Shown here: piece by piece, positions 30,271 through 39,449 of the stretch
Layout of the letters: each line of letters starts with the position of its first letter
How positions within the stretch are numbered: position 1 is the stretch's first letter
Assembly: GCF_949820605.1 (NCBI RefSeq)
Contig: NZ_CATKVU010000007.1
Location: forward strand, 1-64,000
Length of the DNA stretch: 64,000 nucleotides
Reading direction: 5' to 3'
Origin: Segatella copri
Lineage (GTDB): Bacteria; Bacteroidota; Bacteroidia; Bacteroidales; Bacteroidaceae
Position numbers and translations under genes: made by a program
The notes under the pieces: model-generated
Seen by the model: only the letters and a program-made list of their open reading frames with translations
Database searches by the model: none
What the model was told of the DNA's origin: nothing

Positions 30271-31470
30271 TTATACTATCCAGAGATGGAATCCCTTTGA
30301 TTCCAAAGCCTCCTTGATTTCTCTTACGTGTTCCTCGTCGCGAGTCTCCATGGTGAGGCGGAGCACGCAGGCATTCACCTTGTTGCGGTTGGCAGAACGG
30401 TCGTGGTGAACACCGGTGATGTTGCCACCCAATCCGGCGATGACAGAGCAAACCTCTACCAATTCGCCCGGTTTGTCATCCAGCTCCATCTCGATGGTGC
30501 AGAGACGGCCGCTCTTGGCAAGACCACGGGTGATGACGCGGTTCAGGATGGTTACGTCGATATTACCGCCGCTTACCACGCAGATGGTTTTCTTGCCCTT
30601 CACCGGAACCTTGTTGTACATCACGGCTGCCACGCTGGCCGCACCGGCACCTTCGGCTACCATCTTCTCGCTCTCTATGAGTTTCAGGATGGCTGCACAG
30701 ATCTCATCCTCGCTCACGGTTACGATTTCGTCAACATAGTTGGAGCAGGTTTCAAAGGTAATCTTGCCCGGTTCCTTTACGGCAATACCATCGGCTACGG
30801 TTGCTACAGAAGGCAACTTCTCCTGTTTGTGATCGTGCAGACTCTGTACCATACTTGCTGCTCCTTCAGCCTGAACACCATATACCTTTACATGCGGATT
30901 CAACGATTTGATGGCGAAAGCCACACCCGAAATCAGACCGCCGCCGCCAACAGGTACTACTACAGCCTCTACATCAGGCAGCTGGTCGATAATTTCCAAT
31001 CCGATGGTGCCCTGCCCGGCGATGACATTCTCATCATCGAAAGGATGAACGAAGGTGTAGCCATGCTCATCTTTCAGTTCCAGTGCCTTCTGGTAGGCAT
31101 CATCGTAAACGCCAGGGACCAGACATACCTCTGCACCGAGACGCTTGGTGGCTTCCACCTTACTAATAGGAGCACCTTCAGGCAGACAGATGAGGCTCTT
31201 GACGCCCATGGCTGTAGCTCCCAGCGCTACACCCTGTGCATGGTTGCCCGCAGAACAGGCTATCACACCCTTTGCCTTTTCTTCATCGGTGAGTTGTGAA
31301 ATCTTATAGTAAGCACCACGAATCTTGAACGAACCGGTCTTCTGCAGGCACTCTGGTTTCAAATAAACATCACTCTCTGGGTTGATTCTTGGCGTGTGAA
31401 CCAGCTCAGTCTTTCTTATTACCTTGCTCAGCACGAAGCGAGCCTTATAGAAATTGTCAAGTTGTAACAT
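30271..31470 (-). CDS. ilvA: Threonine ammonia-lyase (threonine dehydratase)
   Basis: A 399-residue PLP enzyme converting threonine to 2-oxobutyrate via an aminocrotonate intermediate, the entry to isoleucine synthesis or threonine catabolism. PLP-binding Lys49 lies in GSFKIRGAYYK; other type II motifs are SAGNHAQGVA and the phosphate-binding loop VPVGGGGLISG (about 175-185). A single ACT-like regulatory domain occupies about 325-399. The length with one short ACT domain fits the TdcB-long/IlvA short form. It is monocistronic with a canonical promoter. Confidence 0.92.
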   Translation of the reverse strand: MLQLDNFYKARFVLSKVIRKTELVHTPRINPESDVYLKPECLQKTGSFKIRGAYYKISQLTDEEKAKGVIACSAGNHAQGVALGATAMGVKSLICLPEGAPISKVEATKRLGAEVCLVPGVYDDAYQKALELKDEHGYTFVHPFDDENVIAGQGTIGLEIIDQLPDVEAVVVPVGGGGLISGVAFAIKSLNPHVKVYGVQAEGAASMVQSLHDHKQEKLPSVATVADGIAVKEPGKITFETCSNYVDEIVTVSEDEICAAILKLIESEKMVAEGAGAASVAAVMYNKVPVKGKKTICVVSGGNIDVTILNRVITRGLAKSGRLCTIEMELDDKPGELVEVCSVIAGLGGNITGVHHDRSANRNKVNACVLRLTMETRDEEHVREIKEALESKGFHLWIV

Positions 31471-31501
31471 AACTGCTGATATGTGTATAGTTTATTTCGT
31501 G

Positions 31502-31532
31502 CAAAGTTACTATTATTTGAAGAAAATACAAA
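31502..31532 (-). promoter_or_regulatory. Canonical ilvA promoter
   Basis: Read leftward: TTTG (31529-31532), 19-nt spacer, then TAACTTTG (31502-31509), an exact match to the Bacteroides sigma-ABfr layout, 32 nt before the ATG. Confidence 0.75.
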
Positions 31533-31568
31533 ATAATTCGGTTTAATTTTTGTTTATTCGATAATATT

Positions 31569-32727
31569 ACCTCAGTTCGGGATAAGAAATAGTGCCTAAA
31601 AAAGTTGGTAATCTCCGATATTTTTTGTATCTTTGTAGTTGAAATCCAATTAGTTACAAACATAAAAAGATATCATTATGGAGATTACCAAGGACAAAGT
31701 TACAGAATTATTTTGTATTATTGATGAATTTTACAAAGTTTTTGATGCTGAAAATGCAGGAAAATTGCTTTTGGGTGAAGATGGAGTAAAGCGCAGACGA
31801 CGTAAAGCCTCTTTATCTGATAGTGAAATCATGACGATTTTGCTGTATTTCCATTTCGGCTCGTTCCGAAACTTCAAGCATTATTACCTATTCTTTATTA
31901 GAGGAACTTTGAAGTCATATTTTCCAAATGCGGTGTCTTATAACCGTTTTGTAGAACTTGAAAGTCGCGTATTCTTCCCTCTCATGTTCTTCCTGAATCT
32001 CCGTGCTTTTGGCAGATGTACAGGTATAACCTTTGTTGATTCAACCATGATACCAATATGCCACAATCTCAGGCGTTATGCCAACAAAGTGTTCAAAGGC
32101 ATTGCCACAAACGGAAAGGGAACAATGGGATGGTGTCATGGGTTCAAGCTACATCTGGCTTGTAATGATAGAGGTGAGATAATTGCTTTTGTTCTCACTG
32201 GTGCAAACGTTAGCGACAAAGATCCAACGGTATTCGATGTGTTGGCTAAACGTCTGTATGGTAAGCTGTTTGCAGATAAAGGCTATATCTCGCAAAAACT
32301 CTTCGATTCGCTTTTTGAGGAAGGCATCCAGTTGGTAACAGGACTGAGAGTGAACATGAAGAACAAACTAATGCCGTTCTATGACAAGATGATGCTACGT
32401 AAAAGATACATCATTGAAACGATTAATGACCTGTTGAAAAATACGGCTCAGATAGTACATTCACGTCACAGGTCTGTTGCGAATTTCATCATAAATATTA
32501 TTTCTGCATTAGGGGCATACTGTTTCTTTGACAACAAGCCCAAGGCACTTACTGGATACGTTATCGAAGATACGAAACAGCTTAGTCTTTTCTAACATTG
32601 CATATTTTACATGAGGATTTTGTCTCAGCAACCATCCAAGATATATAGATGGTTGCCAAGCCTCTGTGTCCCTTATATAAAAACATTATAAAGCCTTTAG
32701 ATAGAGCTCGTTATCCCGAACTGAGGT
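31569..32727 (+). mobile_element. IS982-family insertion sequence, 1159 bp, complete
   Basis: Both ends carry the perfect 17-bp inverted repeat ACCTCAGTTCGGGATAA (31569-31585 and, inverted, 32711-32727). The element is flanked by the 8-bp direct repeat ATAATATT (31561-31568 and 32728-32735), the target duplication. One intact transposase gene fills it. It splits the promoter of the GH97 gene. Confidence 0.95.
31678..32595 (+). CDS. IS982-family transposase
   Basis: A 305-residue DDE transposase, full length. Catalytic residues are recognisable: Asp in FVDSTMIPI (about 121), Asp in FADKGYIS (about 199) and Glu in YIIETIND (about 244). The N-terminal part carries SLSDSEIMTILLYFHFGSF, typical of the family. 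No frameshift; potentially active. Confidence 0.95.
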   Translation: MEITKDKVTELFCIIDEFYKVFDAENAGKLLLGEDGVKRRRRKASLSDSEIMTILLYFHFGSFRNFKHYYLFFIRGTLKSYFPNAVSYNRFVELESRVFFPLMFFLNLRAFGRCTGITFVDSTMIPICHNLRRYANKVFKGIATNGKGTMGWCHGFKLHLACNDRGEIIAFVLTGANVSDKDPTVFDVLAKRLYGKLFADKGYISQKLFDSLFEEGIQLVTGLRVNMKNKLMPFYDKMMLRKRYIIETINDLLKNTAQIVHSRHRSVANFIINIISALGAYCFFDNKPKALTGYVIEDTKQLSLF

Positions 32728-32738
32728 ATAATATTGCT

Positions 32739-32746
32739 TAACTTTG
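32739..32746 (+). promoter_or_regulatory. GH97 -7 element, separated from its -33 element by IS982
   Basis: TAACTTTG lies 12 nt right of the IS982 end. Removing the IS and one target copy restores TTTG (31549-31552), N19, TAACTTTG, a canonical promoter. At present the -33 position is occupied by IS982 end sequence without TTTG. Confidence 0.8.
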
Positions 32747-32804
32747 CCGATGTAATTAAGCATAAAAACATAGTAACAAATAAACTAATTACTTTTATCT
32801 GGAA

Positions 32805-34766
32805 ATGAAGAAAAATGTTTTAGCAGTAGTGCTGGCATTGATGGCGAGCATCGGTGCATACGCAGAGAAGAATACTGTCAGCTCTCCTGATGGTAAGTTG
32901 AATGTCGTGGTAGAAGACCGCGATGGTAAACTCTATTATTCCATCGACTATGCAGGCAAGCGAATGATGGAGGAATCACAGCTCGGACTCCTTGCCAATG
33001 TAGGCGATTTCAGTCAGGGGTTGACCTATCAGGGCAAGAATGAGATAAAGGTGGAGAAGAGCTATGACCTCCGCACCGCCAAGGTTTCGCATGTAGATTA
33101 TCATGCCAACCAGCTCAACGTGACATACATCAATGGTAAGAAGCAGCCAATGACGATTACCTTCAATGTAAGCAACAACGATGTGGCATTCCGTTATACT
33201 TTTGATCAACTGAAGGCTCAGCATATCATCGTAAACGAGGAGAAGACTGCCTTCAATCTTCCTAAGGTAACCACCACCTACCTCTGTCCACAGTCGGATC
33301 CGCTCATCGGTTTTGCCCGAACCAAACCAAGTTATGAAGAAGATTATAAGGTGGATCAGCCTCTTACAGCCAAGTCGGGTTATGGACATGGCTATACTTT
33401 CCCATGCCTCTTCAAGGTAGGTGGCGATGGCTGGGTATTGGTCAGCGAGACGGGTACTCACGGCAACTATCCGGGTTGTCACATCAGCGATTACGATGCT
33501 GCCAAGGGTTATCAGATAGCCTTCCCAATGGAGAAGGAGGCAGATGGCATCGGTTCTACATCGGCAGCTTTCATTCTTCCGGGTTCCACTCCATGGCGCA
33601 CCATCACCGTGGGTTCAGATTTGAAGCCATTGGTAGAGACTACCATTCCATACGATGTAGTAGAGCCAAGATTCGAGGCTTCCCAGAAATACGGAACTGG
33701 TAAGTATGCCTGGAGTTGGCTCATCTGGCAGGATGAATCCTGCAACTATAACGACCAGAAGCAGTTCATCGACCTGGCTGCTACCATGGGATATGAATAT
33801 GTGCTGGTTGATGCGCTCTGGGATACCCAGATTGGTAGAGACAAGATAGCAGAGTTGAGCAAGTATGCGCAGAGCAAGAATGTGAGTCTGATGCTCTGGT
33901 ATAATTCCAATGGTGTGGCCAACGATGCACCTCAGGGACCTCGTGGCATCATGGATAACATCGTGGCCCGCAAGAAGGAGATGACCTGGATGAAGAGTAT
34001 CGGCATCAAGGGTATCAAGGTAGATTTCTTCGGTGGCGACAAGCAGCATACCATGCAGCAGTATGAAGACATCCTTAGCGATGCCAACGATTATGGCATT
34101 CAGGTTATCTTCCATGGTTGCACCCTGCCAAGAGGTTGGGAGCGCATGTATCCTAACTATGTATCGAGCGAGGCTGTACTGGCTTCGGAGAATGTATTCT
34201 TCTCTGATTATCATGCCAAGCAGGAGGGCTTTGAGCTGACCATGCATCCATTCTGCCGCAATGCCGTGGCTGCGATGGATTGGGGTGGTACCATCATGAA
34301 CAAGTATCTCTCTAAAGATAACAAGAGTCGTCATCGCCGTTATACTACTGATGTTTTCGAGATGGCTTCGGCTATCATGAACCAGGCTGCCATCCTGTGT
34401 ATCGCCATCTATCCGAATAATCTCTCTGAGCTTCCTCAGCACGAGATTGATTTCCTGAAGAGCGTTCCTACAACCTGGGATGAGACCAAATTCATCGCCG
34501 GTTATCCTGGAAAATATGCCGTTGTTGCTCGTCGTCATGGTGATAAATGGTATGTGGCTGGTTTGAACGGCACCGACCAGGTGATGAAGCTCACCCTGAA
34601 TCTGCCAATGCTTGCCGGCAAGAGCGTTACCTATTATCATGAAACTGCCAGCAAGGACAAGAAGGCTCTCTGGCCTGTTTCTCAGATGAAGACCGTAAAG
34701 GTGGATAAGAAGGGAAACCTGAAGGTAGTCATGCAGCCTAAGGGTGGACTGATTGTTGAAAGGTAA
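32805..34766 (+). CDS. Glycoside hydrolase family 97 (alpha-galactosidase/glucosidase)
   Basis: A 653-residue periplasmic glycosidase. Signal peptide MKKNVLAVVLALMASIGAYA. The N-terminal beta-sandwich (about 22-280) is followed by a (beta/alpha)8 barrel (about 285-560) and a C-terminal sheet domain. In the barrel, Asp407 in IKVDFFGGD is placed like the nucleophile of retaining GH97 alpha-galactosidases, and SSEAVLASE supplies acidic residues, so a retaining alpha-galactosidase is more likely than a SusB-type inverting alpha-glucosidase. Its promoter is interrupted by IS982. Confidence 0.9.
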   Translation: MKKNVLAVVLALMASIGAYAEKNTVSSPDGKLNVVVEDRDGKLYYSIDYAGKRMMEESQLGLLANVGDFSQGLTYQGKNEIKVEKSYDLRTAKVSHVDYHANQLNVTYINGKKQPMTITFNVSNNDVAFRYTFDQLKAQHIIVNEEKTAFNLPKVTTTYLCPQSDPLIGFARTKPSYEEDYKVDQPLTAKSGYGHGYTFPCLFKVGGDGWVLVSETGTHGNYPGCHISDYDAAKGYQIAFPMEKEADGIGSTSAAFILPGSTPWRTITVGSDLKPLVETTIPYDVVEPRFEASQKYGTGKYAWSWLIWQDESCNYNDQKQFIDLAATMGYEYVLVDALWDTQIGRDKIAELSKYAQSKNVSLMLWYNSNGVANDAPQGPRGIMDNIVARKKEMTWMKSIGIKGIKVDFFGGDKQHTMQQYEDILSDANDYGIQVIFHGCTLPRGWERMYPNYVSSEAVLASENVFFSDYHAKQEGFELTMHPFCRNAVAAMDWGGTIMNKYLSKDNKSRHRRYTTDVFEMASAIMNQAAILCIAIYPNNLSELPQHEIDFLKSVPTTWDETKFIAGYPGKYAVVARRHGDKWYVAGLNGTDQVMKLTLNLPMLAGKSVTYYHETASKDKKALWPVSQMKTVKVDKKGNLKVVMQPKGGLIVER

Positions 34767-34860
34767 AAGGGTAAAAAAGTAAAAAGGTAAAAAGAAACTA
34801 GGGAGATTATACCCCGCTAGGCTTTTTTACCTTTTTACCTTTTTACCTTTTTACTTTTAA
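34758..34860. terminator. Long A/T-rich inverted repeat made of GTAAAAA/CTTTTTAC units
   Basis: Left arm (about 34758-34796) contains four GTAAAA-type units; the right arm (about 34821-34860) contains four CTTTTTAC-type units of 8-9 nt. The centre also pairs (CTAG...CTAG). It lies between the convergent GH97 and HAD genes and overlaps both stop codons, so it likely terminates both. Confidence 0.65.
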
Positions 34861-35681
34861 AAATCCTTTTTACAGAAATGTTCCAAAGCAGCAGCTACGC
34901 CATCTTCTTCATTGGAAAGCGTGATGTAGTCGGCTTCGGCTCTAACCTCAGGTGCTGCATTCTGCATGGCTACACCCATGCCTGCCAGTTTCAGCATGCT
35001 CAGGTCGTTGTAGCCATCTCCGAAAGCAATCATATCGGCTGGGGTGAGATTGATTTTCGACAGAAGGCGGAGCAGGGACTTAGCCTTGTCGATTCCTTTA
35101 GGAACCAGTTCCAGGAAGAATGGGGCTGAACGGAAGATGTCCATCCTGTCGCCCAGAATCTCAGAAAGCTCGTTTTCTGCCTTGAGCATATCTGCCGGGT
35201 CGCCTGTCATGAGGAGCTTGGTTGGGTGAGGCTCCAGGGCTTCGAACAGGTTTTCTACCTTTCGGATGTTCATCTTGTTGATGCGCGATTCTTCCTTCAC
35301 ATACTGATCGTCGGGCATCTCGGTGATAATCTCGTTGCCGGCATATCCCAGCAGGGCATGATTTTTCTCCTTCGCATACCTATATAATATAGGTATCACC
35401 TCATCAGGCAGGAACTGGGTGAAGAGTTTTTCGCCAGTCTTGGCATTCACGATGTTGCCGCCATTATAAGATAGGATGTATCCGCCTCGCTTATCCAGTT
35501 CCAGACATTCTGCCACCGGTTCGATGCCGTAGGTCGGTCTGCCTGAAGCAAGGATGATAACAACACCCTCGGCTTCTGCCTGGAGCAGCGCTTCGCGGGT
35601 TTTCGGGGTAACCACCTTGTCGTGGTTGGTCAGGGTGCCATCCAGATCAAGGGCGATGGCACGGTATGGAAGATGATTCAT
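34857..35681 (-). CDS. Cof-type HAD-IIB phosphatase
   Basis: A 274-residue haloacid-dehalogenase-like phosphatase. Motif I DLDGTLTNHDK near residue 13, motif II (ILASGRP) near 62, Lys in motif III near 199, and motif IV FGDGYNDLSML near 220. The size and C2-type cap fit sugar-phosphate phosphatases of the Cof family. Substrate unknown. Confidence 0.9.
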   Translation of the reverse strand: MNHLPYRAIALDLDGTLTNHDKVVTPKTREALLQAEAEGVVIILASGRPTYGIEPVAECLELDKRGGYILSYNGGNIVNAKTGEKLFTQFLPDEVIPILYRYAKEKNHALLGYAGNEIITEMPDDQYVKEESRINKMNIRKVENLFEALEPHPTKLLMTGDPADMLKAENELSEILGDRMDIFRSAPFFLELVPKGIDKAKSLLRLLSKINLTPADMIAFGDGYNDLSMLKLAGMGVAMQNAAPEVRAEADYITLSNEEDGVAAALEHFCKKDF

Positions 35682-35714
35682 ATTTGATATATTATTGTAT
35701 TTCTAATTTGACTG

Positions 35715-35722
35715 CAAAGGTA
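35715..35722 (-). promoter_or_regulatory. HAD gene -7 element
   Basis: Read leftward: TACCTTTG, followed by CAG, 33 nt before the ATG. Confidence 0.5.
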
Positions 35723-35838
35723 AGATAAAAAAACGATTGTAACAAAAAAAAGCGTTAAATATGATATAAATATAGGTGTTTGACTGATAATTACCTGCTT
35801 TTTATTGTTTATTATACACTATAGTCGGAAAGTTTTCT

Positions 35839-35846
35839 TATCTTTG
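35839..35846 (+). promoter_or_regulatory. GH127 -7 element
   Basis: TATCTTTG followed by CAAC, 50 nt before the chosen ATG. Confidence 0.5.
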
Positions 35847-35895
35847 CAACTGAAATAACAAACAATAATATAAAATTAATAAAACCTATTTGAAA

Positions 35896-37974
35896 ATGAA
35901 GAGATTAATTTCAGCAGTATTGCTTTCGGCAGCCGTAGTTGTGCCAACCATGGCGAAGAATGCGAAGACATTGGGCAATGGTTATCCATTTACTCAGGTT
36001 CCTTTCACCAGTGTGAAGATTTCACAGAATACTTTCTGGGGTGCCCGACTGAAGGCAGCCCGAGAGGTAACCGTGCCATTGGCTTTCAGCAAGTGTGAGA
36101 GCGAGCACCGTTACAAGAACTTCGAGATGGCTGCCTATACCTTGCAGCATCCTAACCACCCGGGTTTGGATACCAAGGAGTGGGATGTGAGCAAGTTCAT
36201 GGGCTTCTCTTTCGATGATACCGATGTTTATAAGACCATCGAAGGTGCCAGCTACATCCTCCAGACTTATCCGAACAAGAAGTTGAAGGCTTACATCGAC
36301 AGCGTGCTCGATGTAGTAGCTGCGGCACAGGAGCCAGATGGCTATCTCTATACCGCCCGTACAATCAACCCAAAGCATCCACACCAGTGGTCGGGAAATA
36401 AGCGTTGGGTCAAGGACGAGGAGGCGAGTCACGAGCTTTACAACCTCGGTCACATGGTAGATGCAGCCTGTGCTCACTATCAGGCTACGGGTAGCACCAA
36501 GTTTCTGAACATCGCCAAGCGCTATGCCGATTGCGTGGTAAAGGAGGTGGGACCTAATCCAGGACAGACTACCATCGTTCCTGGTCATCAGATTGCAGAG
36601 ATGGCTTTGGCTCGTCTCTATACCTTGACCGGTGAAAAGAAGTATCTGGATGAGGCTAAGTATCTGCTCGACTATCGTGGCAAGACTCATATCCGCAACC
36701 CATATTCTCAGAGCCAGGCTCCTATCCTGGAGCAGAAAGAGGCGGTAGGTCATGCGGTGCGTGCCGGCTATATGTATGCCGGTATTGCTGATGTGGCTGC
36801 CCTGACCAAGGATTCTGCCTATATGAAGGTCATCGACCGCATTTTCGAAAACATCGTTGGCAAGAAATACTATCTTACGGGTGGTGTAGGTGCCCGCCAT
36901 GACGGTGAGGCATTTGGTGATAACTATGAGTTGCCAAACATGACTGCCTACAACGAGACCTGTGCAGCCATCTCTATGGTTTACCTCTTCGAACGTATGT
37001 TCCTGCTTCACGGCGAGAGCAAGTATATCGACTGTTTGGAGCGTAGTCTGTATAATGGTGTCATCTCGGGTATGAGCATGGATGGTGGTAGATTCTTCTA
37101 TCCAAACCCATTGTCTAGCGATGGCAAGTATGCCTTCAATGCCGATGGCAACACCATCCGCCAGCCTTGGTTCGGATGTGCCTGCTGCCCAAGTAACTTG
37201 TGCCGCTTCATCCCTTCTGTTCCGGGTTATCTCTATGGCGTGAAGGACAACAATATCTATGTGAATCTCTTTGCCGGTAATATATCTACCATCAAGGTGA
37301 ATGGCAAGGATGTGGTTCTGGAGGAGACTACCGAGTATCCTTGGAACGGCGATATCAAGATTGCTGTGAAGAAGAGCGGTGTGAAGAATGCCAACCTCCT
37401 GGTCCGTATTCCTGGATGGGTTCGCAACCAAGTGGTGCCTAGCGATCTTTACAAGTATAGCGATGCAGAGAAGCCTGCTTACACAGTAACCGTAAACGGC
37501 AAGGCTGTAGAGGCTGATCTCGATGCCAACAAGGGTTATCTCCCTGTCAAGAACATCAAGAAGGGCGATGTCATCCGCATCCATTTTGATATGCCTATCC
37601 GTACAGTTGTAGCTAACGATAAGGTAGCTGATGATAAGGGCAAGGTTGCCGTAGAGCGTGGTCCATTGGTATATTGCGCTGAGGCTGTGGATAATAGCAA
37701 TGAACCTGTGCTCCATGCCGTTATGCCAGAGAAGCCAAGCTTCACTCTCGTTGACAACTACAGCATTCAGAACACGGAGACCAAGGGAGCCCCAGCCTTC
37801 ACCGTAAAGGCTATCGTTACCTCTCCTGCCCATATTATCTACCAGAAGAAGGAGGATGTGGTCGCTGTAGATTGCACCCCTCTCACCTTGATTCCTTACT
37901 ATGCCTGGAATCATCGTGGTGCCAACCAGATGAATGTCTGGTTCTATCAGGGCTTGTCGTTTATGGATAAGTAA
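35896..37974 (+). CDS. Glycoside hydrolase family 127 (beta-L-arabinofuranosidase type)
   Basis: A 692-residue secreted enzyme from ATG 35896 (a TTG at 35890 would add two residues). Signal peptide MKRLISAVLLSAAVVVPTMA. The (alpha/alpha)6 barrel holds Glu354 in YNETCA and the zinc/nucleophile cysteine cluster Cys428-x-Cys430-Cys431 in GCACCPSN, as in characterised GH127 enzymes that use a cysteine nucleophile. It probably trims beta-L-arabinofuranose or a related sugar from plant glycans. Transcribed alone, with a strong terminator. Confidence 0.92.
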   Translation: MKRLISAVLLSAAVVVPTMAKNAKTLGNGYPFTQVPFTSVKISQNTFWGARLKAAREVTVPLAFSKCESEHRYKNFEMAAYTLQHPNHPGLDTKEWDVSKFMGFSFDDTDVYKTIEGASYILQTYPNKKLKAYIDSVLDVVAAAQEPDGYLYTARTINPKHPHQWSGNKRWVKDEEASHELYNLGHMVDAACAHYQATGSTKFLNIAKRYADCVVKEVGPNPGQTTIVPGHQIAEMALARLYTLTGEKKYLDEAKYLLDYRGKTHIRNPYSQSQAPILEQKEAVGHAVRAGYMYAGIADVAALTKDSAYMKVIDRIFENIVGKKYYLTGGVGARHDGEAFGDNYELPNMTAYNETCAAISMVYLFERMFLLHGESKYIDCLERSLYNGVISGMSMDGGRFFYPNPLSSDGKYAFNADGNTIRQPWFGCACCPSNLCRFIPSVPGYLYGVKDNNIYVNLFAGNISTIKVNGKDVVLEETTEYPWNGDIKIAVKKSGVKNANLLVRIPGWVRNQVVPSDLYKYSDAEKPAYTVTVNGKAVEADLDANKGYLPVKNIKKGDVIRIHFDMPIRTVVANDKVADDKGKVAVERGPLVYCAEAVDNSNEPVLHAVMPEKPSFTLVDNYSIQNTETKGAPAFTVKAIVTSPAHIIYQKKEDVVAVDCTPLTLIPYYAWNHRGANQMNVWFYQGLSFMDK

Positions 37975-37991
37975 TAAATAGTTTTTTTAAT

Positions 37992-38030
37992 CAAGAAAGC
38001 CTGGCAAACGGCGTTTGCCAGGCTTTCTTG
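37992..38030 (+). terminator. GH127 terminator
   Basis: CAAGAAAGCCTGGCAAAC (37992-38009) pairs perfectly with GTTTGCCAGGCTTTCTTG (38013-38030), 18 bp with a 3-nt GGC loop. Confidence 0.85.
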
Positions 38031-38081
38031 TTAATATAGGTTAATCCCATTAAGAAAAACACTTTTTTTCCGTTTATGTTG

Positions 38082-38089
38082 TAGTTTTG
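38082..38089 (+). promoter_or_regulatory. Sigma-factor gene -7 element
   Basis: TAGTTTTG matches TAnnTTTG, 25 nt before the ATG. Confidence 0.45.
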
Positions 38090-38113
38090 AACAAATAAAA
38101 CAAAAGAGAGCAA

Positions 38114-38614
38114 ATGACAGAGAATGAATTCATCCATATCGTTCCGCAGTTGCGGCAGATAACCTTGCAGATCAGTCAAGGTTATGGTGTTGGCTGCGAT
38201 GAGGCTGAGGATATCGCACAGGATGCGATGCTCAAGCTCTGGGCTATCAAGGATGATATTCAGTCTGCTGCTCATGCCAAAGGTTCGATGGGTTGCATCG
38301 CCAAGCATCTTTGCATCGACTTCTTTCGCAAGCGGAAGATGATTTCGATAGATGCCCAGCCTTTCGATAAGTCGCCTAGCCACTATGCGCCGCCCGATGT
38401 GGAAGTGGAAAACTCGGAGAACGAGCTGTGGCTGCAAAAACGCCTCAAGGCTTTGCCCTCCAACCAATATCAGGTGCTTTATCTGCGACAGGTAGAGAAG
38501 AAAAGCTTTGAGGAAATAGCGCAAATCGTGGGCATCACCCCTGAATCTGTATCTGTCTTGCTTTCGAGGGCAAGAAAGCAGATGTTGCAGGAAATCAGAA
38601 AAAGATGTCGATAG
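38114..38614 (+). CDS. ECF-type RNA polymerase sigma factor
   Basis: A 166-residue sigma-70 family protein. Region 2 spans about 15-80 (CDEAEDIAQDAMLKLWAIKDD) and region 4 about 110-165 (LPSNQYQVLYLRQVEKKSFEEIAQIVGI), joined by a short linker. It is the first gene of a block with a probable anti-sigma factor and two secreted proteins. Unlike typical SusCD-linked sigma factors, no FecR gene is adjacent. Confidence 0.92.
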   Translation: MTENEFIHIVPQLRQITLQISQGYGVGCDEAEDIAQDAMLKLWAIKDDIQSAAHAKGSMGCIAKHLCIDFFRKRKMISIDAQPFDKSPSHYAPPDVEVENSENELWLQKRLKALPSNQYQVLYLRQVEKKSFEEIAQIVGITPESVSVLLSRARKQMLQEIRKRCR

Positions 38615-38660
38615 CCCTTATATATAAAATAGGTATAATCAATAAAGGAGGAAACTGGAT

Positions 38661-39422
38661 ATGAACGAAAAAGAAAAGGACATACGACTGTTGCTCGACC
38701 GATTTATGGTTGGTGAGACTTCTCTGGAAGAGGAGGCTCTGATAGGGGAGTGGTTTCGTAAGCATCCCGATGTGAGCGATGACCTGAAGGAATACCAGAT
38801 GATGTTTGGATATTTCGACGAGGGTATGCCTCTTGACCATGAGGCGGAGGAGCATGTAGAAAATGCTCATCCAAAGGCTAAGGCACGAATGCGCCGCCTA
38901 TGGTTGCCGCTTAGTTTGGCTGCATCCATCGCCTTGCTGATAGGGTTTGCTATTCCTTGGGTAGGGCGACAGACAGGGCATCGGGATGATTCGAAGATGG
39001 CTCAATTCGAAGGAAGAACGCCTCCGGAGGATGTTGATTCTGCTGTTGTCCACGAGGAGAAATCGACAGATGCCAATCTTTCCATGCCTGAAAAGATAAA
39101 AAAGTCGGGTGATTCCGTATCTCCCAAGACAAGGAAGCACAAGCAGAGGCAATATCGTCAGCATCTGTTTGCTCCTGCTTCTCCAAAGCTTTGGATAGCT
39201 CAGAATATTGCTACCGATTCTTTGTTGGCAGAGCCGGAAAAGCTTGCCGATGAGCATCTCTGTGAGATGGAGGCACAGCAGAACGAAATGTTCTTCAAAC
39301 TCTATCTCATCAATGCTCTTCAGACCCAGTCGCTCAATGCCGAAGTAGCCAGTGCCTCGTTCGAAAGTGAGGAGAATGTGCATGATGAGGACTATGTGAG
39401 TGGTGACCAAGAGGTTTATTAA
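38661..39422 (+). CDS. Probable anti-sigma factor (membrane protein)
   Basis: 253 residues. The N-terminal 70 residues are acidic and helical (IRLLLDRFMVGETSLEEEALIGEWF), the layout of cytoplasmic sigma-binding domains. One membrane segment lies at about 75-95 (LPLSLAASIALLIGFAIPWV) and a periplasmic tail of about 150 residues follows. The function is inferred from this architecture and from the gene lying 46 nt after an ECF sigma gene. Confidence 0.7.
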   Translation: MNEKEKDIRLLLDRFMVGETSLEEEALIGEWFRKHPDVSDDLKEYQMMFGYFDEGMPLDHEAEEHVENAHPKAKARMRRLWLPLSLAASIALLIGFAIPWVGRQTGHRDDSKMAQFEGRTPPEDVDSAVVHEEKSTDANLSMPEKIKKSGDSVSPKTRKHKQRQYRQHLFAPASPKLWIAQNIATDSLLAEPEKLADEHLCEMEAQQNEMFFKLYLINALQTQSLNAEVASASFESEENVHDEDYVSGDQEVY

Positions 39423-39449
39423 CAAGAAACAATTAAAAAGAAGAAGAAT

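Noticed and set aside
36022..37914. 630-residue minus-strand ORF
   Set aside because: Antisense shadow of the GH127 gene; the plus frame has signal peptide and catalytic motifs.
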